DNA of 64,000 bases from Roseomonas genomospecies 6. GTDB taxonomy: Bacteria; Pseudomonadota; Alphaproteobacteria; Azospirillales; Azospirillaceae. The stretch is from positions 1-64,000 of the forward strand of contig NZ_QOKW01000006.1 in assembly GCF_008365375.1 (NCBI RefSeq), written 5' to 3'. The notes under the pieces are model-generated. The model saw only the letters and a list, made by a program, of their open reading frames with translations. It made no database searches and was not told where the DNA came from. Numbering within the stretch: the stretch's first letter is position 1; every line of letters starts with the position of its first letter. The translations under genes were made by a program, and so were the position numbers. This document shows, piece after piece, positions 35,669 to 44,005 of this stretch.

Positions 35669-35804
35669 TCCAAAGCCCGGATGTGCCGTGAGGCGTTTTT
35701 ACGCGTTCAATCCGCTGTTCAAGCGTTCGTCTCTCCGCCATTATTCTGCGTCTAGCCCCGGCATTTTTCGCGTTGCCGAAGGCTGACGCGCTGGAGCTGT
35801 ACGC

Positions 35805-36602
35805 GTGAATCATTCCGCCTCCGTTGAGATGATCGCCGCCGGACGTACGGACGTGGGCCGCGCCCGCGCGCGCAACGAGGACGCTTTCCACCTCGATCCG
35901 ACGCTCGGGCTGGCGGTCGTCTGCGACGGCATGGGCGGCCACGCCGGTGGTGACATCGCCAGCCGCACCGCGGTGGATGCCGTGGCCGCCACCATCGCCG
36001 GCCATGACCGTGCGCATGAGCGCATGGCGGAGGAGGAAAGGGCAGCGGGCGCCGCCTCATTGGCCCGTACCGCCGTCGTGGCTGCCAACCGCCGCATCCA
36101 CGCCCTGAACCGGCAGCGCGGGTTCCCCGACGGAAGGGGCATGGGCACCACGCTGGTGGGGCTCTGGCGCGTGCCGGGAACAGGGCAGCCGGGAACAGGG
36201 CGGATTGTCGTCTTCCACGCGGGAGACAGCCGCCTGTACCGGCTGCGCGACGGCGAACTGCGCTTGCTGACGCGCGATCACAGCCTTTACCAGGTCTGGC
36301 TGGACAACGGACGGCGCGGACCCGCGCCCCATCGCAACATCATCATCCGCGCGCTGGGCACCGGGGACCAACTGGAGCCGGACGTGACCCTTCACGATCT
36401 GGCCCCAGACGATCTTTACCTACTGTGTTCGGACGGTTTGACCGGTGTCGTGCCGGAAGGCGTGATCCAACGGACGCTGACCCAGCAGCCACGGCCCGCG
36501 GCGGAAGACGCCTGCGCCCGGTTGATCGATCTCGCCAATGGGGCGGGCGGACCGGACAACATCACCATCATCCTGGCCCGCTTCGTCCTTGCTTCGGCTT
36601 GA
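35805..36602 (+). CDS. PP2C-family Ser/Thr protein phosphatase (Stp-like)
   Basis: 265 aa, starting at GTG 35805. Metal-binding motifs are in place: TDVGRARARNEDAFHLDP, VVCDGMGGHAGGDIAS, VVFHAGDSRLYRLRDGE, LLCSDGLTGVV and GAGGPDNITIILARF. These provide the conserved Asp residues of the bimetal centre. Such soluble phosphatases oppose Hanks-type kinases. No kinase gene is nearby, but the convergent gene encodes a DUF4384-like protein often linked to such kinases. A 15-bp duplication adds PGTGQPGTG between two core strands. Confidence 0.9.
   Translation: MNHSASVEMIAAGRTDVGRARARNEDAFHLDPTLGLAVVCDGMGGHAGGDIASRTAVDAVAATIAGHDRAHERMAEEERAAGAASLARTAVVAANRRIHALNRQRGFPDGRGMGTTLVGLWRVPGTGQPGTGRIVVFHAGDSRLYRLRDGELRLLTRDHSLYQVWLDNGRRGPAPHRNIIIRALGTGDQLEPDVTLHDLAPDDLYLLCSDGLTGVVPEGVIQRTLTQQPRPAAEDACARLIDLANGAGGPDNITIILARFVLASA
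36174..36203 (+). repeat. 15-bp tandem duplication inside the PP2C gene
   Basis: CCGGGAACAGGGCAG (36174-36188) is followed by CCGGGAACAGGGCGG (36189-36203). It is in frame and duplicates PGTGQ/PGTGR in a surface-loop position before the VVFHAGDSR strand. Confidence 0.88.
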
Positions 36603-36615
36603 ACGCCGCGCCCGC

Positions 36616-37491
36616 TCAAGGCGCTTTGGTCTTCAGAAAGCGTGCGGTTGCCAGAGTTCCCGGAGCGGCACCGTCCAGGGCCTGTTTCAGGGTGGGCAGG
36701 TAGGACGCCGCCGTCTCGGCTTCGGGCCGCGGTGACGCGAAAAGCGGCGCGGGACTTGCGATCACGACGATCAGCTCATGACCGAAGGGTGGACCGATGG
36801 TCCAGAATCGGCCCCCGCCACCGCGTTCGCCAAGCCTGCGGACCGCGCCGGAGTCGACCCGGCTGCTGATTTCCAGGGGATTGGGCAGAAGATGGATCAC
36901 ATTGCCGTCCGACGTGAAGTAATCCACCTGTAGATGCGCGGGGAAATCAGGGGCCGAGACATCGAACACCAACTCCTGCCCGCCCTTGAACGGTGCGGCG
37001 CCGGCCTCGAAACGAACGGCCAAGGGGGTCGCGGCGGCGGCATTGGCGGCACGGAACGAGCCGATCAGGGTCAGCGGCTCGCAAAGGGCAGGGGGAGCCT
37101 GCTCGACATCGACCGCGGCCCGTTGCCCAGCGAAGAAGTCCTGGGCGAGCAGCGCAAGGCTGTTCGGGTCGGTGTCGCCCGCCGAAAGGCCGGAGATCGC
37201 CAACCTCTGGTCCTTGCCGACGGCAACGTCCAGTTCGGCGCAATGAAACTCCGACAGGGCGGCACGCAGGGCCGACAGGTCGGGCGCGGCTGGTGTGGCC
37301 GGAACCGGCGGATCGCCCGTTGTCGCAGGCGCCGGATGTGCGGCGGGCGGGGCTTGGCCTTCGACTGGTTCGGCGGCGACGGCATGGGCGGGCCAGACGG
37401 TCGCTGCTGCGAAAGCGGCTCCGGTCATGGCGGAGAGCAACGCCGCGGCGCATCGCAATCTCCAAGTCGTCCGCGCCTGCGCGTTCTTCAC
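36616..37491 (-). CDS. Exported DUF4384-like protein
   Basis: 291 aa. A signal peptide (LRCAAALLSAMTGAAFAAAT) precedes a Pro/Ala linker (~45-70). Residues ~75-150 form one region (LRAALSEFHCAELDVAVGKD). The C-terminal ~130 residues match the DUF4384 pattern: FDVSAPDFPAHLQVDYFTSD, NVIHLLPNP, WTIGPPFGHELIVVIASPAP and LFASPRPEAETA. DUF4384 proteins are secreted or periplasmic and often accompany Ser/Thr kinases. Function unknown. It converges with the PP2C gene with a 13-bp gap. Confidence 0.7.
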   Translation of the reverse strand: MKNAQARTTWRLRCAAALLSAMTGAAFAAATVWPAHAVAAEPVEGQAPPAAHPAPATTGDPPVPATPAAPDLSALRAALSEFHCAELDVAVGKDQRLAISGLSAGDTDPNSLALLAQDFFAGQRAAVDVEQAPPALCEPLTLIGSFRAANAAAATPLAVRFEAGAAPFKGGQELVFDVSAPDFPAHLQVDYFTSDGNVIHLLPNPLEISSRVDSGAVRRLGERGGGGRFWTIGPPFGHELIVVIASPAPLFASPRPEAETAASYLPTLKQALDGAAPGTLATARFLKTKAP

Positions 37492-37728
37492 CAGAACCTG
37501 ACCGTTGGGTATAAACTGTGGTTTATGTAGCGTGCATTTCGGGCATCGCCAAGGGAGGAGGCACCGTGCCGACGTGGGACATCGTCAGTCATATAATCTA
37601 TATTATGGAAAATAAAGCCGGAACGAAGGGAGCAGGGCACCAATCCGACCCTTCCGGCGTTCCGGCCGTTGGACTATCGTCTCGGCTCGCGTTTCCCCGT
37701 CCGTTCCCGTCGATGAAGGCTGCGCCTT

Positions 37729-38916
37729 ATGGCTCGTTCCTCGTGGCTTTTCGGTCCCGCGTTGTCGCTCTGCCTGATCCCGGTTTCCGCTCTGGCCCAG
37801 ATGCCGGACCAGACATTGGATTGCACCAAGCCGGCCAGCCGAGCCGAGCGGACCGTCTGCGCCAGCGCCGATCTGAAGGTCGCCGCGGAAGATGTGGCGA
37901 CGCTTCTGCGCGACACGCTGGGCAACACGCCGGTCGATGGCCGCGATTCCGTCGAGCGTGCGCAGAAGGCATTCCTGACCGAACGTGACGGCGCTTGCCC
38001 CGACAAATCCTCCATTCCGGCTTGCCGGGGCCTGTATGAGAAGCGCGCCGCCGATCTCGCCGCCCAGAACTCCGCGTCCCAGAAGAAGCTGGCCGCGATC
38101 GTCGCCGGCATTCCAAAGGACCCCAAGGCCGCCGCAGCCGCGCTCCAGCGTTACGATGGCGCCGCCGCCAAGGCGTGGCTGGTCTACCTTTACCAGAGCG
38201 GCACCGTGCCGGTGGCGGACAAGGACTCCACGCTGCGCAAACTGGTGGACGATATCCTGAACCGGCATCTTCAGAAAGACCCGTATCTCTCTGAGGAAAT
38301 GAACAATCTCGGCGATGTGCCGAGCGCCCCTCTGGGCACCGCGCTTTTCTTCCTGCGCCATGTCCTGTCCACCACGGAGATGGACGCGCCTTGCTTCCTC
38401 TTCACCAGGCACGGACAGCCGGCGTTCGAGGCCTTCGGCGCCTTCTGGGGCAACGCCCGCGACGAGACGCCCGGTCCGTGCCGCCCACCCTCGTCGGTGT
38501 TCGATCTGCCGGAATGGAAAGCGGTGTCCACCCACATGGACCCGGCCATCGAACCGGCTCTCGCGGAGCGCGGGAGCATCCGCCACGGCTATGAGCGCCA
38601 GTTCGAGGTGGACGACCTGCAGGCATCGCTGGTCCCCAGCACCCTTCTGGAAGCCCCCATATCCGCCGAAGCCCGGAAGATGGCCGAGCAGCGCGGGAAA
38701 GCCGTGGCCGCCTTCCGCTCCTGGAAGGACTTCGACGTCTGGCCGGAGGCGGAGTACCGGGCCACGGTCGCGGCCTTGCCCGCTGCGATCGCTGCGACAT
38801 CAAAGCTTTACAGGGAGAGGTTCAAGCTGCTTCCGCAGACGGCCGATCAGGCCGCGAAGGCCGCCGGGGACCGGTTCATCGCCGGGCGGCTGGGCCTCAT
38901 CATGCCGGACGATTGA
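37729..38916 (+). CDS. Exported protein with LprI-like N-terminal domain
   Basis: 395 aa. Signal peptide WLFGPALSLCLIPVSALAQ, then LDCTKPASRAERTVCASADL with a paired Cys, and later CPDKSSIPACRGLYEKRAAD. This is the DUF1311/LprI four-cysteine, helix-rich module (residues ~28-115), known for lysozyme inhibition in LprI. The remaining ~270 residues, including MNNLGDVPSAPLGTALFFLR and DAPCFLFTRHGQPAFEAFGA, are unrecognised. Probably periplasmic or surface. Transcribed divergently from the DUF4384-like gene. Confidence 0.7.
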   Translation: MARSSWLFGPALSLCLIPVSALAQMPDQTLDCTKPASRAERTVCASADLKVAAEDVATLLRDTLGNTPVDGRDSVERAQKAFLTERDGACPDKSSIPACRGLYEKRAADLAAQNSASQKKLAAIVAGIPKDPKAAAAALQRYDGAAAKAWLVYLYQSGTVPVADKDSTLRKLVDDILNRHLQKDPYLSEEMNNLGDVPSAPLGTALFFLRHVLSTTEMDAPCFLFTRHGQPAFEAFGAFWGNARDETPGPCRPPSSVFDLPEWKAVSTHMDPAIEPALAERGSIRHGYERQFEVDDLQASLVPSTLLEAPISAEARKMAEQRGKAVAAFRSWKDFDVWPEAEYRATVAALPAAIAATSKLYRERFKLLPQTADQAAKAAGDRFIAGRLGLIMPDD

Positions 38917-38961
38917 TGGCCGCCCTGCCCTGTCCGGCATCAGAGGCCGGCGGCGGCAGGA

Positions 38962-39756
38962 TCAAAGCTCGATGACGAGTCCGTCGTAGGCGGGCTCGAC
39001 ACCGGGGGGCAGAAGGCGGCGGACCGTGTCGTAATCCATGGTCTGATCCATGTGCGTCAGATAGGCCCGCTTCGGCCGCACCCGCGCGATCCATTCCAGC
39101 GTCAGGGCAAGATGAGCATGGACCGGATGCGGTGGCTCCACGCGGGCGCAGTCCACCACCCACACCTCAATGCCGTCCAACGCCGCGAAGGCGGCTTCAT
39201 CCAATCTCACAACATCGGTCGAATAAGCAAATTTATCAAAGCGGTAGCCAAAGGTCTTCATGTAGCCGTGGTCCTGCTCGAACGGCACGATCCGATGGCC
39301 ACGCACTTCGAACGGGCCTTCCACGGCATGGGATGTCAGCACCGGTCGGTAGAAAGGATCGCCCGGGCGCAACGGTTCGAAGCAATAGGTGAAGCGCCGG
39401 CGCAACTCGGCAAGATCCTCGGCGCCGCCATAGACATCGATGGGGGCGTGCATCATCCGGCACAGCTCCCGCAATTCGTCGATGCCGTGCGAATGGTCGG
39501 CGTGCTGGTGGGTCCACAAGACCGCGTCGAGCCGCCGCACATCGGCGTCGAGAAGCTGCCGGCGCAGATCCGGAGAGGTGTCGACCAGGACACCGACCCC
39601 GCCCTGCCCCGTTCCCCGCTCCCACTCCACCAGGACGGATGGCCTCAACCGGTGGTTCCTGGGGTTCGCCGGGTCACAGGCCCCCCAGCCGAGGCCGATC
39701 ACGGGAACGCCCCGCGAGCCGCCGCAGCCGAGGATCGTGACCCGCTGAGACGTCAT
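38962..39756 (-). CDS. MBL-fold metallo-hydrolase (PhnP-like)
   Basis: 264 aa. The metal-binding motif THQHADHSHGIDELR (HxHxDH) follows ILGCGGSRGVPVIGLGWGAC and VDTSPDLRRQLLDADV, as in PhnP-type phosphodiesterases with CGTSxGVP-type openings. Later ligands fall in AYSTDV and THMDQTMDYD. It hydrolyses phosphodiesters or cyclic phosphates in relatives; the substrate here is unknown. Its start overlaps the tatD stop by 4 bp (ATGA), so the two are coupled. It ends the minus-strand run rlpA-dacC-tmk-holB-metG-tatD. Confidence 0.9.
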   Translation of the reverse strand: MTSQRVTILGCGGSRGVPVIGLGWGACDPANPRNHRLRPSVLVEWERGTGQGGVGVLVDTSPDLRRQLLDADVRRLDAVLWTHQHADHSHGIDELRELCRMMHAPIDVYGGAEDLAELRRRFTYCFEPLRPGDPFYRPVLTSHAVEGPFEVRGHRIVPFEQDHGYMKTFGYRFDKFAYSTDVVRLDEAAFAALDGIEVWVVDCARVEPPHPVHAHLALTLEWIARVRPKRAYLTHMDQTMDYDTVRRLLPPGVEPAYDGLVIEL

Positions 39757-40550
39757 GCGGCGGCCTGCTGGGCCGTGCCGGCGCGCGGGAACAGGCGGAA
39801 GAAGTTCTCGGTCGATATCCGCGCCAGTTCCGCCGCATCCACGCCCTTCACCTCCGCGACGCAGGCCGCAGTGTGGGCGACGTAGGCCGGCTCGTTGCGC
39901 TTGCCGCGGAACGGCACCGGCGCCAGATAGGGCGCGTCCGTCTCCACCAGAATCCGGTCCAGCGGGACGTCCTTCACGATGGCGCGGAGATCCTCCGACT
40001 TCTTGAAGGTGACGATGCCGGACAGGGAGATGTGGAAGCCGAAATCCAGAGCCTCTTCAGCGAGTTGCCGCCCGGAGCTGAAGCAATGCAGCAAGCCGTT
40101 GACCGGCTCTCCGGCGGCTTCCTCACGGATGATCCGCATGGTGTCGTCGTCGGCGTCGCGGGTGTGCACGATCAGCGGCAGGCCGGTTTCCAGGCTGGCG
40201 CGGATGTGCCGGCGGAAGCACTCCTGCTGAACGTCCCGCGGGCTCTTGTCGTAGAAGTAATCGAGCCCGGTCTCGCCCAATCCGATCACCTTCGGGTGGC
40301 TGGACAGCTCGACGAGGCGCTCGACGGTCACTCCGGCGATCTCCTCCGCCGCCTGATGCGGATGGACCCCCAGGGAGCACAGCACGTCGTCGTACCGCTC
40401 CGCGACCGCCAGAATCCGGTCGAACCGCGACAGGTAGGTGCAGATGGTCACCATCCGACCCACCCCCGCCTGCCGGGCGCGGTCGACGACCGCGTCCAGC
40501 TCCTCGGCGAAATCGGGGAAGTCGAGATGGCAGTGGCTATCGACCAGCAT
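39753..40550 (-). CDS. tatD: TatD-family metal-dependent hydrolase
   Basis: 265 aa. VDSHCHLDFPDF, GVHPHQA, GLGETGLDYFYDKSPRDVQQ, LIVHTRDADDDTM, LLHCFSSG and LVETDAPYLAP are the full set of metal-ligand motifs of the TatD deoxyribonuclease/amidohydrolase family. It is thought to act as a DNase in repair or RNA/DNA turnover. It lies 6 bp after metG and overlaps the MBL-fold gene, an arrangement very common in alphaproteobacteria. Confidence 0.94.
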   Translation of the reverse strand: MLVDSHCHLDFPDFAEELDAVVDRARQAGVGRMVTICTYLSRFDRILAVAERYDDVLCSLGVHPHQAAEEIAGVTVERLVELSSHPKVIGLGETGLDYFYDKSPRDVQQECFRRHIRASLETGLPLIVHTRDADDDTMRIIREEAAGEPVNGLLHCFSSGRQLAEEALDFGFHISLSGIVTFKKSEDLRAIVKDVPLDRILVETDAPYLAPVPFRGKRNEPAYVAHTAACVAEVKGVDAAELARISTENFFRLFPRAGTAQQAAA

Positions 40551-40556
40551 CGTTTC

Positions 40557-42107
40557 TCAGCTCTTCGCTTCGTCCACATAGCGCGGGAACACGCCCTGCG
40601 GCGTGGGCAGCGGCGTGCCGGGGACCAACGCCCCGCCCGCCCCCAGCCGGTCGAACCCGCGGGCGTCCGGCCCCTGCGCCAACTGGTCCAGGATCTTGGC
40701 CGAAGCCTCCGGCATGATCGGCTGGGTCAGGATGGCGAGGTGGCGGATGGTCTCGGCCAGCACGTACAGCACCGTGGCCATGCGCGCCGGATCGGTCTTC
40801 TTCAGCGCCCAGGGCGCCTGTTCGTCCACATAGCGGTTGCCGTCGCCGATCACCGACCAGATGGCGTCCAGCGCCTTGTGGAAGGACTGCGACTGGATTT
40901 CCGCACGAACGATGGGCAGCAGATTGTGAGCGGCCCCCAGCAGAGCGTTGTCGGCGTCGGTGAAGGCGCCGGGCTGCGGCACGGCCGCTCCGCAATTCTT
41001 GCCGATCATCGACAGCGAACGCTGGACGAGGTTTCCGTAATCGTTGGCGAGATTGCCGTTGATCCGCTGCACCATCTGCTTGTGCGAGAAGTCGCCGTCG
41101 TTGCCGAAGGGCACCTCGCGCAGCAGGAAATAGCGGGTCTGGTCCAGGCCGTAGGTGTTGACCAGCGTCTCCGGCGCGATGACGTTGCCCAGCGACTTCG
41201 ACATCTTCTGGCCTTCGATGGTCCACCAGCCATGCGCGAAGACGCGCTTCGGCGGAGCCAGCTTGGCCGCCATCAGGAAGGCCGGCCAATAGACCGCGTG
41301 GAAGCGAAGGATGTCCTTGCCCACCATGTGCAGGTTTGCGGGCCAGTACTTGGCGTATTCGCCGCCCTCGTCCGGGAAGCCGACCGCGGTGATGTAGTTG
41401 GCCAGGGCGTCCAGCCACACGTACATGATGTGGTCGGGATTGCCCGGCACCGGGATGCCCCACTTGAAGGTGGTGCGGCTGACCGAAAGGTCCTTAAGCC
41501 CCGACTTCACGAAGGCGACGACCTCGTTGCGCTTGCCGGCGGGGGCGATGAAGTCCGGGTTCTGCTCGTAGAACTCCAGCAAGCGGTCCTGCCAGGCCGA
41601 CAGGCGGAAGAAGTAGGACGGCTCTTCCACCCACTCGCACTCGGCGCCGGTCGGAGCGATCTTCTTGCCCGATGGCGACGTGGTCAGCTCATCCTCGCCG
41701 TAGAAGGCCTCGTCGCGCACCGAATACCAGCCGGCATAGCTGCCGAGATAGATCTCGCCGGCGGACTCCAGACGGCGCCACAGTTCCTGCACCGACGCGA
41801 TGTGCCGCGGCTCCGTCGTGCGAATGAAATCGTCGTTGGAGAAGTTCATGAGCGACACGAGATCGCGGAAGTTCTTCGACACGCGGTCGGTGAACTCCTG
41901 CGGCGCGATCCCGGCGTTCATGGCGGATTTCTCCACCTTCTGGCCGTGCTCGTCGGTGCCGGTGAGGAACTTCACGTCGTAGCCGTCCAGCCGCATGAAA
42001 CGGGCCAGCACGTCGCAGGCGAGCGTGGTGTACGCATGCCCGATGTGGGGCACGTCGTTCACGTAGTAGATCGGAGTCGTCAGGTAGAAGGTCTTCGACC
42101 CGGTCAT
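40557..42107 (-). CDS. metG: Methionyl-tRNA synthetase
   Basis: 516 aa. FYLTTPIYYVNDVPHIGHAY carries the class I HIGH motif, KMSKSLGNVI the KMSKS loop, and FLTGTDEHGQKVEKSA the conserved TDEHG. The CxxC zinc knuckles of the E. coli enzyme are absent (SPSGKKIAPTGAECEWVEEP replaces them), as is the C-terminal EMAP/dimerisation domain. So this is the short, metal-free alphaproteobacterial type. Met 42107 is chosen because TPIYYVND then sits at the family position; the frame is open 57 bp further upstream. Confidence 0.96.
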   Translation of the reverse strand: MTGSKTFYLTTPIYYVNDVPHIGHAYTTLACDVLARFMRLDGYDVKFLTGTDEHGQKVEKSAMNAGIAPQEFTDRVSKNFRDLVSLMNFSNDDFIRTTEPRHIASVQELWRRLESAGEIYLGSYAGWYSVRDEAFYGEDELTTSPSGKKIAPTGAECEWVEEPSYFFRLSAWQDRLLEFYEQNPDFIAPAGKRNEVVAFVKSGLKDLSVSRTTFKWGIPVPGNPDHIMYVWLDALANYITAVGFPDEGGEYAKYWPANLHMVGKDILRFHAVYWPAFLMAAKLAPPKRVFAHGWWTIEGQKMSKSLGNVIAPETLVNTYGLDQTRYFLLREVPFGNDGDFSHKQMVQRINGNLANDYGNLVQRSLSMIGKNCGAAVPQPGAFTDADNALLGAAHNLLPIVRAEIQSQSFHKALDAIWSVIGDGNRYVDEQAPWALKKTDPARMATVLYVLAETIRHLAILTQPIMPEASAKILDQLAQGPDARGFDRLGAGGALVPGTPLPTPQGVFPRYVDEAKS

Positions 42108-42182
42108 GTCAGCGGCTCTCCCGAGAATGCGCCGGCCCGGCATCTCGCCGGTCCGGTGGAGCATGGTGTGTTGTCGTACGTG

Positions 42183-43301
42183 TTAATTAGCAGCCGCTTC
42201 CAGCGTCGCCAAGGCGTTCAGGACCACCTGTTTGCGGTCGAGATTGGCGGATTCCGCACGGGCGAACTGGCGTTGGACCTTTTCCCACACCTCCACCCAA
42301 CGTTCAAGGCCGCGGGCGTTGGCCAGACGGGTCATCAGGGCGGCCTCCCCGGCCACCACCTCCGCCGGCCAGGCCCCGCGCGCCAGAGATCGGACGAAGC
42401 GTGCCAGCCACCAGACAAGCAGGTCGGTTGCCGTCTCGTACAGCCCGTCGTCCTGCTTGCGGGTCAGCTTGTCGCCGAAGGCGTGGGCCGCGGTGATGTC
42501 CAGTCGCGGCAGGGTGCCGAGCAACCCGACTAGTTCCCGGTACAGGTCCAGCCCGCCGGCCTCCGCCAGCCCGATGGCCCGGCCGATGCTGCCCTCCGAC
42601 AGCCGGGCGAGCGCCGCCCGGTCCTCATCGCCCAGGTCGGGACGATGCTGCATCAGAAGGTTGATGACCGTTTCTTCAGGAAGAGGTTGAAGCGTGAGCT
42701 TCCGGCAGCGCGAGCGGATGGTGGGCAGCATGCCGCCGGGATTATCGCTGACCAACAGCAACAGGGCGCCGGGAGGCGGCTCTTCCAAAATCTTAAGAAT
42801 AGCGTTCAAGCCACTGAGATTCATGCGATCCGCGCCGTCGATCACCGCCACCCGCCAACCTCCCTCGGCGGCGGTCTTGCGCAGGAAGGGGCCGATCTTG
42901 CGCACGTCGTCCACGGCGATGTCGCGCTTCAAGCGGTCACGCTTTTCGTCGCGCTGGCGCTCCACGGTCAGCAGGTCGGCATGCCCGCCCGATGCCACGC
43001 GGCGGAAGACCGGAGCATCCGCGGGCAGCGCCAGCGAGGCCGGCGGCGGCGGCGCGCCGAACAGGCCCGCGTCGGGCGGTTCGTGTCCCTGGGACAGGAC
43101 GAAGCGGGCGAAGCGGAAGGCCAGCGTCGCCTTGCCGATCCCCGGCGGTCCACCGATCAGCCATGCGTGCGGCAGCCGCCCGGAATTCCAGGCGTCCAGC
43201 AACAGGCGCTCGGCCTCCACGTGACCGGTAAGGTAAGGGTTGCGGCGCGGGGAGAGGGTGTCCTCCTCCGCAACCGGCTCGGGCGCGCGGGCTCGGCTCA
43301 C
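42183..43301 (-). CDS. holB: DNA polymerase III subunit delta'
   Basis: 372 aa. AAA+ clamp-loader subunit. LPHAWLIGGPPGIGKATLAF is the P-loop region. VRKIGPFLRKTAAEGGWRVA, VIDGADRMNLSGLNAILKIL and LLVSDNPGGMLPTIRSRCRK are the Walker B, sensor and SRC motif segments. N-terminal ~25 residues are a variable extension. It lies 1 bp downstream of tmk and upstream of metG, a classic tmk-holB pairing. Confidence 0.95.
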   Translation of the reverse strand: MSRARAPEPVAEEDTLSPRRNPYLTGHVEAERLLLDAWNSGRLPHAWLIGGPPGIGKATLAFRFARFVLSQGHEPPDAGLFGAPPPPASLALPADAPVFRRVASGGHADLLTVERQRDEKRDRLKRDIAVDDVRKIGPFLRKTAAEGGWRVAVIDGADRMNLSGLNAILKILEEPPPGALLLLVSDNPGGMLPTIRSRCRKLTLQPLPEETVINLLMQHRPDLGDEDRAALARLSEGSIGRAIGLAEAGGLDLYRELVGLLGTLPRLDITAAHAFGDKLTRKQDDGLYETATDLLVWWLARFVRSLARGAWPAEVVAGEAALMTRLANARGLERWVEVWEKVQRQFARAESANLDRKQVVLNALATLEAAAN

Positions 43302-43302
43302 C

Positions 43303-43935
43303 TCAGGACACTCCCAGACGGCGCGTCACGCTGTCCAGAATGGCCGCTTGGACCGTCTCGACGGGGTGTGTCGCGTCGATCACCACACAACGCTCCGGCT
43401 CCCGCGCGGCGATGTCCAGAAAGCCGTCCCGCAGGCGGCGATGAAAGGCAATGTCCATGCGCTCGTAGCGGTCCTCCCCGCCACGGCGGGCGGCGGCACG
43501 GGCCAGCCCGTCCTCCACCGGCAGGTCGAGGATCAGCGTCAGGTCGGGCCGGAAGTCACCCAGCGCGGCCCCCTGAAGCGTAGCAATCAGCTCGCGCCCC
43601 AAACCCAGCCCATAGCCCTGGTAGGCCATGGTGCTGTCGAGGAAGCGGTCGCAGACGACCCAGTGCCCCGCCTTCAGCGCCGGCCAGACGGTGCGTTCCA
43701 GATGGTCGCGGCGGGCAGCGGTGTGCAGCAGCGCCTCGGTCACCGGTCCCCAGCGCCCGGTTTCGCCGGACACCAGAAGGTTGCGGATGTCCTCCGCGCC
43801 GGAGGAGCCGCCGGGCTCGCGGGTCAGCACGACCTTCTTCCCGCAGGCGACCAGCGCGTCGGCGAGCAGGCGGATCTGGGTGGTCTTGCCCGCCCCTTCC
43901 CCACCCTCCAGCGTGATGAACCGCCCGCGCGTCAT
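43303..43935 (-). CDS. tmk: Thymidylate kinase
   Basis: 210 aa. FITLEGGEGAGKTTQIRLLA is the P-loop, LTREPGGSSGAEDIRNLL the DRxR-type/TREP motif, and VVCDRFLDSTMAYQGYG the substrate DR(F/Y) motif. The lid region (RAAARRGGEDRYERM) contains Arg residues as in the E. coli-type enzyme. It makes dTDP from dTMP. Start at ATG 43935, ~70 bp after dacC. Confidence 0.96.
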   Translation of the reverse strand: MTRGRFITLEGGEGAGKTTQIRLLADALVACGKKVVLTREPGGSSGAEDIRNLLVSGETGRWGPVTEALLHTAARRDHLERTVWPALKAGHWVVCDRFLDSTMAYQGYGLGLGRELIATLQGAALGDFRPDLTLILDLPVEDGLARAAARRGGEDRYERMDIAFHRRLRDGFLDIAAREPERCVVIDATHPVETVQAAILDSVTRRLGVS

Positions 43936-44005
43936 GGTCTGCTCCCGATGGTGAGGTGGCCCGCCCTTTGCCGAACTCCGGCGGGGACGGGCCGGCTTAC
44001 ACCAA

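Noticed and set aside
37518-37988. 156-codon plus-strand open frame overlapping the LprI-like gene
   Set aside because: The LprI-like frame has a clear signal peptide and cysteine motif. The other frame has none and overlaps it.
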